This document shows positions 44,236 to 57,628 of a stretch of DNA of 64,000 bases, piece after piece. The translations under genes were made by a program, and so were the position numbers. The DNA lies in contig NZ_CP058529.1 in assembly GCF_013401515.1 (NCBI RefSeq), forward strand, positions 3,100,001 to 3,164,000, given 5' to 3'. The notes beneath the pieces are model-generated. The model did no database searches. It saw only the letters and a program-made list of their open reading frames with translations, and was not told the origin of the DNA. Every line of letters starts with the position of its first letter. Within the stretch, counting starts at the first letter, position 1. The DNA comes from Halorarum halophilum (lineage in GTDB: Archaea > Halobacteriota > Halobacteria > Halobacteriales > Haloferacaceae).

Positions 44236-44256
44236 TCGTTCACGCCTGGCGAACGA
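44236..44256. promoter_or_regulatory. Imperfect palindrome, possible IclR operator
   Basis: TCGTTC-acgcctggc-GAACGA has perfect 6-bp arms with a 9-bp centre. It lies 66 bp before the IclR start in the spacer shared with galactonate dehydratase. IclR proteins commonly bind such dyads in divergent spacers. Confidence 0.4.
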
Positions 44257-44402
44257 CGGGCGATTCGCCATCCGAATCACGGTGGCCACACGTTCACTCG
44301 CCTTGTACTGCCTCGATCTCCCGGAGGGGGTCGCGACCAGCCTGAACCACAGGAACAATTAACACACCCAGGTTCAAACACGGCGAACACGAGATCGCTC
44401 CA

Positions 44403-45557
<1,155 letters not shown>

Positions 45558-45616
45558 AATCGGTTCGTTATTTGAATTGTTCCGTCGCTAGGAGACTACT
45601 CCGTTCGCGGCCGGCG

Positions 45617-48898
<3,282 letters not shown>

Positions 48899-48923
48899 TT
48901 ACAGAACCGAAACATTGATATAA

Positions 48924-48933
48924 TGGCTTATCG
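48924..48933 (+). promoter_or_regulatory. TATA-like box of the sugar transporter operon
   Basis: tggcttatcg lies 21-30 bp before the ATG at 48954, within an A+T-rich run (acattgatataatggctta). Confidence 0.5.
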
Positions 48934-48953
48934 AACGCGGCATTGGATAACCT

Positions 48954-50345
48954 ATGTCACGGTCTTCAGATCCGGACGTGAGGCGTCGGCGCCTCCTACA
49001 GTCGCTCGGCGTTGCAGGTTCGGTCGGTTTGGCTGGTTGCAGTGTCGAAACCGGTGGCGAGAGTAACGGGAACGGAAACGGTAACGGGAACGGTAACGGG
49101 GGTGGGAATGGCGGAAACGGTGGCGGTACTGACGCCGGTTCCGGATCGAATATGGCGTCGGCGGCTACTGGCTGGGGGTGGAACATCGCAGCTCGATCCC
49201 TTCAGGACGCTGCCGAGACGTACAACCAGGAGCACGATGCCGAGGTCTCCGTCGAGGAACTCGGGGGCGACGCCTGGGAGCAGCGGTTCCAGACCGCGGT
49301 CACGAGCGGAGAGGGCGCGCCCGACTTCTCGGTCGTGCAGAACTACGACGTCACGAACTACGCCAGTATTGACGGTCTCACCGACCTGACGGCTCGGATC
49401 GACGAGGCAGGCATCCGCGAGGACATCGTCGAGGGGAAGTGGGTGACGGTCAACTACGACGGGTCAGATTACGCGATTCCGTGGGACATCGGGCCGACGG
49501 GCGTCTTCTATAAGCGGGATAAATACGAGGAGGCCGGGATCTCGGTTGACAGCATCGAGACGTGGGACGACTTCATCGAGGCCGGGAAACAGCTCCCCGA
49601 CGACGTCGCGATGATCAATCTCCCGCCCCAGGATATGGCACAGATGTGGCGGATGCTGTTCCGCCAGCTCGGCGGGCAACCGTTCACCGAGGACGGCGCC
49701 GTGAACATCCACAGCCAGGAGAGCGTCAGCGTGGCGGAACTGATCAAGAAGATGAGCGACGCCGGAATCACGACGCGGATCGAGACGTGGTCCGGCGGCT
49801 GGTTCACCTCGTTTGCGGAGGGGTCACTCGCCTCCCTCGCGAGCGCAGCATGGATGGACGGGACGCTCCGTGCAGAGTTGCCCGACACCTCTGGGAACTG
49901 GGGCGTGTACAAGCTTCCGGCGTTCGAGAAAGGTGGTACACGTGCATCGAACCGTGGTGGATCGAACATGGCGATCCCCTCCCAGATCGAGGACGAGGGC
50001 GTCGTCAACCGCGCCTTCGATTACTGCCTGTGGGCGATGTCGACCCCGGAAGTCCAGAACAAGATGTTGCAGGACTACGGCCTCTTCCCGTCGCTCACCA
50101 CGGCCTACGAGTCCGACGTGTACGACGAGAATCTCGACTTCTACGGCGGCCAACCCGTCTTCCGACTGTTCGCCGACGTCGCCACCGAGATCGAACCGTA
50201 CCGGTACACCACGGACACCCCTGAGGTCCAGGACGCGATCGAGACCGAACTCGGTCGGATGCTCGACGGCAAGAAGTCGCCACAGAAAGCGGTGGAGTCC
50301 GCGGCCCAGACCGTCGCTGACCGGACCGATCGCGAGTTAGCATAA
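48954..50345 (+). CDS. ABC transporter sugar-binding lipoprotein
   Basis: The 463-residue protein has a Tat-like arginine run (RRRRLLQSLGVAGSVG) and a lipobox with C29 (GLAGC), so it is tethered outside the membrane. A Gly/Asn spacer coded by near-perfect AACGGN repeats follows. The rest is the family-1 extracellular solute-binding fold (DFSVVQNYDVTNYASIDGLTDL, YAIPWDIGPTGVFYKRDKY, SLASAAWMDGT). It captures an oligosaccharide, presumably a galactoside, for the two permeases downstream. A 270-bp gap with a hairpin precedes the permease gene, which may make the binding protein more abundant. Confidence 0.92.
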   Translation: MSRSSDPDVRRRRLLQSLGVAGSVGLAGCSVETGGESNGNGNGNGNGNGGGNGGNGGGTDAGSGSNMASAATGWGWNIAARSLQDAAETYNQEHDAEVSVEELGGDAWEQRFQTAVTSGEGAPDFSVVQNYDVTNYASIDGLTDLTARIDEAGIREDIVEGKWVTVNYDGSDYAIPWDIGPTGVFYKRDKYEEAGISVDSIETWDDFIEAGKQLPDDVAMINLPPQDMAQMWRMLFRQLGGQPFTEDGAVNIHSQESVSVAELIKKMSDAGITTRIETWSGGWFTSFAEGSLASLASAAWMDGTLRAELPDTSGNWGVYKLPAFEKGGTRASNRGGSNMAIPSQIEDEGVVNRAFDYCLWAMSTPEVQNKMLQDYGLFPSLTTAYESDVYDENLDFYGGQPVFRLFADVATEIEPYRYTTDTPEVQDAIETELGRMLDGKKSPQKAVESAAQTVADRTDRELA

Positions 50346-50531
50346 CCGTTCGAGCGACGATTCCAACACGATCTAACGGGAGCTCACACGATTCCACACT
50401 GTATGAAGGAAGCACTCACCATGACCGGTCTTCGGCTCCAAACACCACGGATGGCATATCGGGCGATCGGTGGGGAAGGACGAATCGCCTCTAGAGGGAC
50501 TGCCTGTACATGGGACGGGTGGGTGGCCAGC

Positions 50532-50557
50532 GATCCCGGCCTCCCTCGGACGGGATC
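50532..50557 (+). terminator. Hairpin between binding protein and permease genes
   Basis: GATCCCG (50532-50538) and CGGGATC (50551-50557) form a 7-bp stem with a 12-nt loop in the 270-bp spacer. It could be a partial terminator or RNA-processing site. No gene is seen in this spacer. Confidence 0.3.
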
Positions 50558-50615
50558 TCCCACGCAGCAGTGGCCCAGTGGAACACCTCGTATGGGGCGA
50601 GCGTAACCTCCCAAC

Positions 50616-51635
50616 ATGGTCATCAACGCCATCCAAACCAGGGTTCGGTCCTCCGGAGCGTACCAGCAGGTGTCCGACAGGGTTCGATTCGCGCGTCAGG
50701 ATCTCTCACGACTCGTGCCAAAGATACCAGGGCTCCCGTACGCCTACGTCTCCCCGTTCTTCATCCTCTTCGGGATCTTCCTGTTGTTCCCGACGGTCTA
50801 CACGCTCTACCTCTCGTTCTTCAACTACCTCGGCGTCTCGAACGAGATTCTACTCACGGCCCGAATGGGGCCCCTCCGGCTAACGATTCCACGCATCGCG
50901 AATCTGGAGTTCGTCGGGTTGTCCCACTACGAACGGCTCATCTTCCGCGACTCGTTGTTCCACCGGTCGCTGTTCAATACGTCGTTCATCTTCTTCGTCC
51001 AGGTCCCGTTGATGGTCACCCTGGGGCTCGCGACCGCACTCGTGCTCGACGCGAAGTTCATCAGGGCGAAGGGGCTGTTCCGAACGTTGATCGCACTGCC
51101 AGTGGCGACGGGTCTCGTCGCGTACTCGACGATATTCCTGCTTCTGTTCAACGGCAGGGTTGGCCTGGTCAACTTCGTGCTCGAGAGCATCGGCCTGTCG
51201 GCGATTCCGTGGCTCGGCGACGGGGTCTGGGCCCGAATCACGCTGGTGATCGCCGTCACTTGGCGGTGGCTCGGCTACAACATGATCATTCTCCTGGCGG
51301 GGCTACAGACGGTTCCACAGCAGTTGTACGAAGCTGCGGAGATCGACGGTGCCTCGCGGTGGCAGAAGTTCCGATTCGTCACGCTCCCGCAGATCAGACC
51401 GGTGTTGCTGTTCGTCGTGGTCTCCTCGACGATCGGCACGTTCCAGATCTTTGCGGAGCCGTACGTCATCACCGGGGGCGGCCCGTCGAACGCGACAATC
51501 ACGGTGGTCCAGTACATCTACAATCAGGCGTTCCTCCAGCTGAACCTGGGGTACGCCAGCGCAGTCTCGGTCATCCTCGTCGTCATCGTCAGCGCGATGG
51601 CCATCGTCCAGATCCAGTATGGGGGTGAGACGTGA
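50616..51635 (+). CDS. Sugar ABC transporter permease (MalF/UgpA type)
   Basis: The 339-residue protein has a long N-terminal cytoplasmic stretch and six hydrophobic segments. The conserved loop that touches the ATPase, EAAEIDGASRWQKFRFVTLPQI, has the EAA-G pattern of binding-protein-dependent permeases. It forms a heterodimer with the next gene product. The stop overlaps the next ATG (TGATG). A sugar path is supported by the neighbouring beta-galactosidases. Confidence 0.93.
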   Translation: MVINAIQTRVRSSGAYQQVSDRVRFARQDLSRLVPKIPGLPYAYVSPFFILFGIFLLFPTVYTLYLSFFNYLGVSNEILLTARMGPLRLTIPRIANLEFVGLSHYERLIFRDSLFHRSLFNTSFIFFVQVPLMVTLGLATALVLDAKFIRAKGLFRTLIALPVATGLVAYSTIFLLLFNGRVGLVNFVLESIGLSAIPWLGDGVWARITLVIAVTWRWLGYNMIILLAGLQTVPQQLYEAAEIDGASRWQKFRFVTLPQIRPVLLFVVVSSTIGTFQIFAEPYVITGGGPSNATITVVQYIYNQAFLQLNLGYASAVSVILVVIVSAMAIVQIQYGGET

Positions 51636-52471
51636 TGCAGTCGGAGACGCAAAAGGAAGCGCTCTGGAAGTTCGGGAGCTACATCTTCCTGTTGACGATT
51701 ACGGTGCTCGTGCTGATCCCGCTGTACTGGATGATCGTCGCGGCGACGATCCCCCAGTCCGAGTTCTTCTCGTGGCCGCCCCGCCTGATCCCGGGGTTCC
51801 AGTGGCTCGAGAACTTCCGGGCGCTCCAGGAGAACGTCGATTTCATCAGAAGCATAGGCAACAGCATCATCATCGCCGTCTCGTACACGGCACTGTCGCT
51901 CGTCCTGTGCTCGATGGCCGGCTTCGCCTTCGCGAAGTACGAGTTCCGGTTCAAGGAGCCGCTGTTCTACTTCATCCTGGCGACGCTCGTCCTCCCCATC
52001 CAACTGTTGATCATCCCGCTGTTCCTGTTGATGGTCCAACTCGGGTGGACGAACTCGTATCTGGCAGTGATCCTGCCGTGGGCGGCGAACCCGCTCGGGA
52101 TCTTCCTGATGCGCCAGAACATGCAGGCGATCCCCGATTCGCTCCTCGAATCGGCGCGGATGGACGGCGCGACCGAGTTCCAACTGTACTACAAGATCGC
52201 GTTACCGACGATGCTTCCATCGCTGGCGGCGCTCTCGATCATCCTGTTCCTCAACCAGTGGCAGGCGTTCCTCTACCCGCTGGTCGTGCTGCAGGATCCG
52301 AAGATGTACACGATCCCCCTCGCGCTCGCCGAGCTCGTCGGGCAACAGCGCGTGTACTTCGATCAGATCATGGTCGCGACGTCGCTCGCGGTGATCCCGA
52401 TCTTCGTCGTGTTCCTGACCCTCCAGCAGTACTTCATCAAGGGGATCCTTTCGGGGTCGGTCAAACAGTGA
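51635..52471 (+). CDS. Sugar ABC transporter permease (MalG/UgpE type)
   Basis: The 278-residue protein has six helices and the EAA-G loop ESARMDGATEFQLYYKIALP. It is the partner of the preceding permease, joined by a TGATG overlap (a GTG three bases earlier is an alternative start). The ATPase gene follows after 11 bp. Family members import di- and oligosaccharides. Confidence 0.93.
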   Translation: MQSETQKEALWKFGSYIFLLTITVLVLIPLYWMIVAATIPQSEFFSWPPRLIPGFQWLENFRALQENVDFIRSIGNSIIIAVSYTALSLVLCSMAGFAFAKYEFRFKEPLFYFILATLVLPIQLLIIPLFLLMVQLGWTNSYLAVILPWAANPLGIFLMRQNMQAIPDSLLESARMDGATEFQLYYKIALPTMLPSLAALSIILFLNQWQAFLYPLVVLQDPKMYTIPLALAELVGQQRVYFDQIMVATSLAVIPIFVVFLTLQQYFIKGILSGSVKQ

Positions 52472-52482
52472 GGTAATTCAAC

Positions 52483-53613
52483 ATGGCAACAATCGACATC
52501 AAGAATCTTCGCAAGGTGTTCGGAGATGCGGGTGAACAGATCGTCGCGGTCGACGACTTCGACCTGACCATCGAGGACGGAGAGTTCCTGGTCTTCGTCG
52601 GTCCGTCCGGCTGTGGGAAGACGACGACACTGCGTTGCGTCGCCGGCCTTGAGGACGTGACCGAGGGGAGTATCGAGTTCGACGGAACGGACGTTACGGA
52701 CCAGCGTGCTCGAGAACGCGATGTCGCGATGGTGTTCCAGAACTACGCGCTGTACCCACACATGACTGTGAGAAAGAACATCGGGTTCCCCCTTCGGCTC
52801 TCGACGAAGCAGTCCACCGCGGAGATCGACGCTAAGGTCGACGAGGTCACGGAGATGCTCGGCATCCAGCAGCTCCTCGACCAAAAGCCGAAGGAACTCT
52901 CCGGTGGCCAGCAACAGCGCGTTGCCCTCGGCCGCGCGATCATCCGCGATCCCGAGCTCTTTCTGATGGACGAACCGCTGTCGAACCTCGACGCGAAACT
53001 CCGGTCGACGATGCGGACCGAACTGCAGGAACTCCAGCAGGATCTCGGTGTCACGACGGCGTACGTGACCCACGACCAGACGGAGGCGATGGCGATGGGT
53101 GACCGCATCGCCATCCTCAACGAGGGGAAACTCCAGCAGGTCGGAACCGCCGAGGAGGTGTACCGGTCCCCGACCAACGAGTTCGTCGCCGGCTTCATCG
53201 GGAGCCCGAGCATCAACCTCTTCACCGCGGATGTCGACGGCGATACGCTCACCGGCCCGGGCGGGTTCACATTCACGCTGGAGGATACAGCACTGCTCTC
53301 CGACAAGGACCGAGTCCGCGTCGGCGTCCGACCCGAGGACCTGCGGCTCTCGTCCGGAGGGAGCATGCCGAGCGTCGTGACAGTCGTCGAGCAGATGGGG
53401 AACGAGAACTTCCTCTACGCGGAGATGGGGGGCGTCGATCTGACTGCTCGGATCGAGAGCGGAATCAAGCCCGAGGAGGGCACTCGGGTTGCGTTCGCGT
53501 TCGACGAAGAGGATCTTTACCTCTTTGACAGTCAGACGGGCGAGGCCATCAAGACGAAGACGAGCGAAACCGACGTGGACTACGACCAGTACGTCCACAC
53601 GGAGGGCGCCTGA
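52483..53613 (+). CDS. Sugar ABC transporter ATPase (MalK/UgpC type)
   Basis: The 376-residue protein carries Walker A (GPSGCGKTT, residues 40-48), the Q-loop FQNYALYPHM, signature LSGGQ (139-143), Walker B LFLMDEP (159-165) and the switch His in YVTHDQTEAM. The C-terminal 130 residues form the TOBE regulatory domain typical of MalK-like subunits that serve sugar importers. It powers the two permeases. It is followed 105 bp later by the GH42 gene. Confidence 0.94.
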   Translation: MATIDIKNLRKVFGDAGEQIVAVDDFDLTIEDGEFLVFVGPSGCGKTTTLRCVAGLEDVTEGSIEFDGTDVTDQRARERDVAMVFQNYALYPHMTVRKNIGFPLRLSTKQSTAEIDAKVDEVTEMLGIQQLLDQKPKELSGGQQQRVALGRAIIRDPELFLMDEPLSNLDAKLRSTMRTELQELQQDLGVTTAYVTHDQTEAMAMGDRIAILNEGKLQQVGTAEEVYRSPTNEFVAGFIGSPSINLFTADVDGDTLTGPGGFTFTLEDTALLSDKDRVRVGVRPEDLRLSSGGSMPSVVTVVEQMGNENFLYAEMGGVDLTARIESGIKPEEGTRVAFAFDEEDLYLFDSQTGEAIKTKTSETDVDYDQYVHTEGA

Positions 53614-53718
53614 CCGGACGGGCGTCTCCCGCGCCACACCGTCTCTCGACGACCGCTGCGGGCGTTGCCGGCGGGCGAACTACTATCCGTTCATCGCGTT
53701 TCAGGGAGCGTACCACAC

Positions 53719-55758
53719 ATGAACGTCGGGGTCTGTTACTTTCCGGAACACTGGCCAGCCGAGCGGATGAAAGCCGACATCGAACGGATGGCCGAGACGG
53801 GACTGGAGTACGTTCGGATGGGGGAGTTTGCCTGGTCGCGCCTCGAGCCAGAACCCGGCACGTTCGACTTCGAGTGGCTCGAACGAGCGGTCTCGCTGAT
53901 CGGGGACCATGGGATGCAAGCGGTCCTCTGTACGCCGACCGCGAGCCCGCCGAAGTGGCTCGTCGACGAGCATCCCGGAATCTTGCAGGAGGAGGCTGAC
54001 GGCACGACCCGTCACTACGGGGGGCGTCGCCACTACTGTTTCAACTCCGAAACATACCGGTGCGAGAGCGAGAGGATCACGGAGAAGTTGGCCGAACGGT
54101 TCTCGGATACCCGGGCCGTTGCCGGCTGGCAGACGGACAACGAGTACGGGTGCCACGGCACCCTCCGGTGTTACTGCGATGATTGCGCGGCCGCCTTCAG
54201 GGATTGGCTGCGTGCCAGGTACGGTGACGTCGAGGCGCTCAACCGAAAGTGGGGGAACGCCTTCTGGAGTCAGGATCTCAACTCGTTTGCCCAGGTGGAT
54301 CCCCCGCAACACACGGCTGCTGGTCACCACCCCGCTCGACTCCTCGATTACTACCGGTTCTCCAGTGACGCAGCCGTCGAGTACAACCGGATGCAGGTGG
54401 AGGTGCTCCGGGCAGCCAACGACGACTGGTTCGTCACGCATAACTTCATGTCGCAGTTCGGCGCCCTCGACGCCTACGACGTGGCCGAAGATCTCGACTT
54501 CGCGTCGTGGGACTCGTATCCCACGGGCCACGTGCAGACGCAACGCGAGTCGGTCTCGAGCGAGCAACTGCGCGTCGGCGACCCCGACCAGGTCGGACTC
54601 GATCACGACCTCTATCGGAGTGTCACCGATTCGCCGTTCTGGGTGATGGAACAACAACCGGGCGATATCAACTGGCCCCCGTATTCGCCGCAACCCGCCG
54701 AGGGTGCCATGCGCCTCTGGGCACACACTGCGGTCGCTCACGGGGCCGACGTGGTCTCCTACTTCCGGTGGCGTCAGTGTCGGATGGGTCAAGAACAGTA
54801 CCACAGCGGGTTGCTCGCCCAGGACGGCTCACCGGATGCCGGATACACCGACGCGGTCGAGGCAGCGTCGGACTTCGAGGACCTCATCGAAACGATCCGA
54901 CCCGAGGAGGGCGCCAACCCGTCGATGGCAACACCCGACGCGAACGTCGCACTCCTCCACGACTACGAGAACCTCTGGGCGCTCGAGATCGAACCGAACA
55001 CGCCCGACTTCGACTACTGGCGACACCTCGAGACGTACTACTCCGCCATCCGAGAGCGGTCCGTCGGCGTCGACGTCGTCCACCCCTCCTCGGACCTCTC
55101 GGCGTACGATGTGGTGATCGCACCGTCGCTGTATCTCGTCGACGATGGACTCGCCGACGGACTGGAAGCGTACGTCGAGGCCGGGGGTGAACTCCTCGTA
55201 ACGATGCGGTCCGGCGTGAAGGACGTCCACAATAAGCTCCACGACTCACGGCAACCCGGTCCCCTGCGCGAACTCGTCGGTGCGGAGGTCGACCAGCACG
55301 AGAGCATCCCCGAGTTCATCGAGAGTAGCCTCTCGTACGGCGGCCAGCAGTTCGGCTGTCGCGTCTGGAACGAATGGGTATCGCCGATCGGTGCCGAGAC
55401 GGACGTCGTGGGTCGGTACGAGGGAGAACTCGCCGACGGTACCCCGGCTATCGTCCAAACTCCCGTCGGCGAGGGATCCGTCACCTACGTCGGTACCTGG
55501 CCAGACGATGAACTCGCCGGCGCGCTCGTAGGTGACCTCCTCGAACGAGCGAACGTCCCCACGACCGAGCGACTGCCCAACCAGGTCCGAATCGTGCGGC
55601 GGGACGGATTGACGTGGATCGTCAACTTCAGCAGCGAGCCGCTCTCCGTGGACGCACCGGCCGAGGCTACGTGGATCGTCGGCGACTCGATCGTCGACGA
55701 CTACGACATCGCCGTCACGGATGCGAGCCCCTCCACGCTCTCAGTAACCGATTCCTGA
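53719..55758 (+). CDS. bgaH: Beta-galactosidase, glycoside hydrolase family 42
   Basis: The 679-residue enzyme has a TIM barrel with acid/base E142 in QTDNEYG and nucleophile E311 in VMEQQPGDINW, a cysteine cluster (C107, C151, C153, C156) that binds zinc in the family, a trimerisation domain and a small C-terminal beta domain. It is of the halophilic BgaH type, cytoplasmic, and hydrolyses beta-galactosides. With lacZ of family 2 it gives the cluster two unrelated beta-galactosidases, probably for different linkages. The ATG at 53719 directly precedes the conserved VGVCYFPEHW. Confidence 0.95.
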   Translation: MNVGVCYFPEHWPAERMKADIERMAETGLEYVRMGEFAWSRLEPEPGTFDFEWLERAVSLIGDHGMQAVLCTPTASPPKWLVDEHPGILQEEADGTTRHYGGRRHYCFNSETYRCESERITEKLAERFSDTRAVAGWQTDNEYGCHGTLRCYCDDCAAAFRDWLRARYGDVEALNRKWGNAFWSQDLNSFAQVDPPQHTAAGHHPARLLDYYRFSSDAAVEYNRMQVEVLRAANDDWFVTHNFMSQFGALDAYDVAEDLDFASWDSYPTGHVQTQRESVSSEQLRVGDPDQVGLDHDLYRSVTDSPFWVMEQQPGDINWPPYSPQPAEGAMRLWAHTAVAHGADVVSYFRWRQCRMGQEQYHSGLLAQDGSPDAGYTDAVEAASDFEDLIETIRPEEGANPSMATPDANVALLHDYENLWALEIEPNTPDFDYWRHLETYYSAIRERSVGVDVVHPSSDLSAYDVVIAPSLYLVDDGLADGLEAYVEAGGELLVTMRSGVKDVHNKLHDSRQPGPLRELVGAEVDQHESIPEFIESSLSYGGQQFGCRVWNEWVSPIGAETDVVGRYEGELADGTPAIVQTPVGEGSVTYVGTWPDDELAGALVGDLLERANVPTTERLPNQVRIVRRDGLTWIVNFSSEPLSVDAPAEATWIVGDSIVDDYDIAVTDASPSTLSVTDS

Positions 55759-56422
55759 CTGATTCCTACCGCGTTCAGTCTGCGGCTGGTGCGCGGTTGA
55801 CGGTACGCGAGCGGTCTGAGCTCTCGCAAACTGAGCATGAAGTCGGCATTACGATAACTTATCAATATATTATTAATTGGGTCGTGGTTACTGCCATAGA
55901 GTGAAACTAAGGTGAGTTATCAATTTGGAATTTCTATCAGCTATCAATTAGCTGCTGACTGTATCTGGAGTTACGTTGAGGACGACACTTCAGCTCGAAT
56001 CCAGCGTCGCTCAATCCACAGGGGAGCACGGCTCGAAACTCCCACCAAACTGCGAGTCGAGCTCTGAAGGGTCGGAACATACCGAAAGTCCGATCGTCCT
56101 TCGTTGTCGACAGGGTCTGCTAACGATCTCCGGTAGCTTCCGATCCCGAGACGAACAGATGATATAACTAAGTATAGTGAAAAACTGACTGTAATGTAGT
56201 ATCTATTCGCAATCTATTGGTGATATTGAGATTGAATGTTCATCCTCGGTTTAGGGAGATCGTGTTAACGTCAAAGGCGACGGCGAACACGTGAACTTCG
56301 TCGACCCTGGTCTGCGTCACCACGCCGTCGTCGACGGCGCGGTCGCCGAACTGTCGGTTGGTCTTCTTACACCGTTTCGGCCAAAGCTCTCGACTGATTC
56401 CAACGGCGAAGAACGACACTAC
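55759..56422. other. A+T-rich gene-free border of the mobile region
   Basis: These 664 bp hold no gene. Bases 55850-55960 are very A+T-rich and contain three TATCAAT motifs (cttatcaatat, gttatcaattt, gctatcaatta). Bases 56255-56330 read on the minus strand as a short fragment, DEVHVFAVAFDV, that echoes the fragment near 42440. The stretch marks the change from the ordered galactoside cluster to decayed element DNA. Confidence 0.5.
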
Positions 56423-56980
56423 CTAGCAGTCGAGCGAGTAGATTTGACTCCGGTAGATGGACTCGATGTCCTCGTAGTAACTGTGAATGTATGCGTCGAT
56501 TGCCCCCCGTTCCTCGATGTCGGCACTTTCGGGTGTGTCCCCCCGCATATACTTCACGAGTTCTCGGTTGAGATCGACTTCGACTCGCCAGTAGGTGGTG
56601 AATCTGTGTCGGCCATAGTGACTCGTGACTGCTCGGTGCTGCTCGCTCTCTGCGTACTCCGGATGAAAAGCCCCCTTCCAGATCTGATTGATCACCTTCT
56701 TCCGGAGTTGCTCGTTCCGAGTCTTCGAGGGGAAGAGCGTCGACGCGCCGGTGTCAGGGCGAATCAAGAGGTAGTCGGTGAGGGCCCGTTGGGTTTCCTT
56801 ATCGAGTGGAAGGAGTCGTGTACGTCGCGACTTGTTTCCTTCGCGGTTGTGAGGAATCACCATCGCCTTCTCCCGGTCGCTGAGTAAGTCGTGAGTGCCA
56901 AGTCTGGAATTATTCTGATTCAAGTCCTGATTCGGGAGTGCTACCTCCTCAAGTCCGCCCTGTCTTACGATTATCCAGTC
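56423..56980 (-). pseudogene. N-terminally truncated tyrosine recombinase (integrase)
   Basis: The frame is open back to a TGA near 56981 and lacks the N-terminal SAM-like domain. What remains is most of the catalytic domain: a box-I-like VRQGGLEEVALPNQDL with an active-site Arg, the HxxR motif in SHYGRHRFTTYW, and a late Tyr in DAYIHSYYEDIESIY. Full haloarchaeal integrases are about 330-400 residues; this has about 185. No ATG exists before residue 20 of the fragment, so it is probably inactive. It marks an old integrated element. Confidence 0.75.
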
Positions 56981-57083
56981 TCACGCGACGTATGGCCCCG
57001 ATATCGCGTATAAACCTCAGGGCCAATGCGTGACGAATGGCACGTCGTAACCATGATGCATAATCAAAACCACCACACGAGAA

Positions 57084-57593
57084 CCGGTTATGAGTCTTCT
57101 CGGGGATCTTCAACGGCTGGAGAGCGGTTCATAATCGGGGGTATTCTCCGCAAGAAGCCCTCACACGCCATATGGAACACGGAACTAGGAAGAAACTCCG
57201 ACCGCACGATGAATAGCCCAATCACCCGAATACTGCACTGCAGAACTGTCTGGACGCCGTTTACGGATACTCCTCGATCGTCTCTCCGAGAACCATACTG
57301 CCCCCAATTCTCCATAATCGGTTCCCGTCTTGCGATTCCGGACCGAGTATACTCACACCGAACAGAATCTTGGTGGAGCGGAATACCACCAGACGGAAGC
57401 AAGACCACCTGACGTCACGTCCTGCCCTCGCAGCTGCAACTGCCCACCATCCCTGGAACTCCCCCTAGTCGAAGCGCCAACCTCGAAGTGGGCGTTCTTG
57501 CGGAGGAGAGACCCGATTATGACTCCCTCGAAACCGATGCAGGCTCCATGAGCCGCTGTCTCCTCGCTGCTCCGCCCGCCGCACCGATTATGA
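57084..57593. repeat. Cluster of CCGATTATGA motifs (iteron-like)
   Basis: Five copies of CCGATTATGA or a one-base variant occur in 510 gene-free bases: 57084-57093 (CCGGTTATGA), 57129-57138 (reverse), 57312-57321 (reverse, one mismatch), 57513-57522 and 57584-57593. Spacing is irregular and both orientations occur. I noticed no exact copy elsewhere in the window. They lie between the broken integrase and the end of the large ATPase gene and could be binding sites of an element replication or transfer protein. The rest of 56981-57628 holds no supported gene. Confidence 0.55.
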
Positions 57594-57628
57594 GATGGAC
57601 TTGCACAGCGGTTCGATGGCGACTCGCG

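Noticed and set aside
49060-49130. Repeated AACGGN hexamers in the sugar-binding lipoprotein gene
   Set aside because: They simply encode the Gly/Asn linker after the lipid anchor, common in haloarchaeal lipoproteins.
57026-57412. Open frames on both strands across the iteron-like region
   Set aside because: Neither strand gives a protein of halophilic composition, and the repeated motifs would fall in different codon phases.
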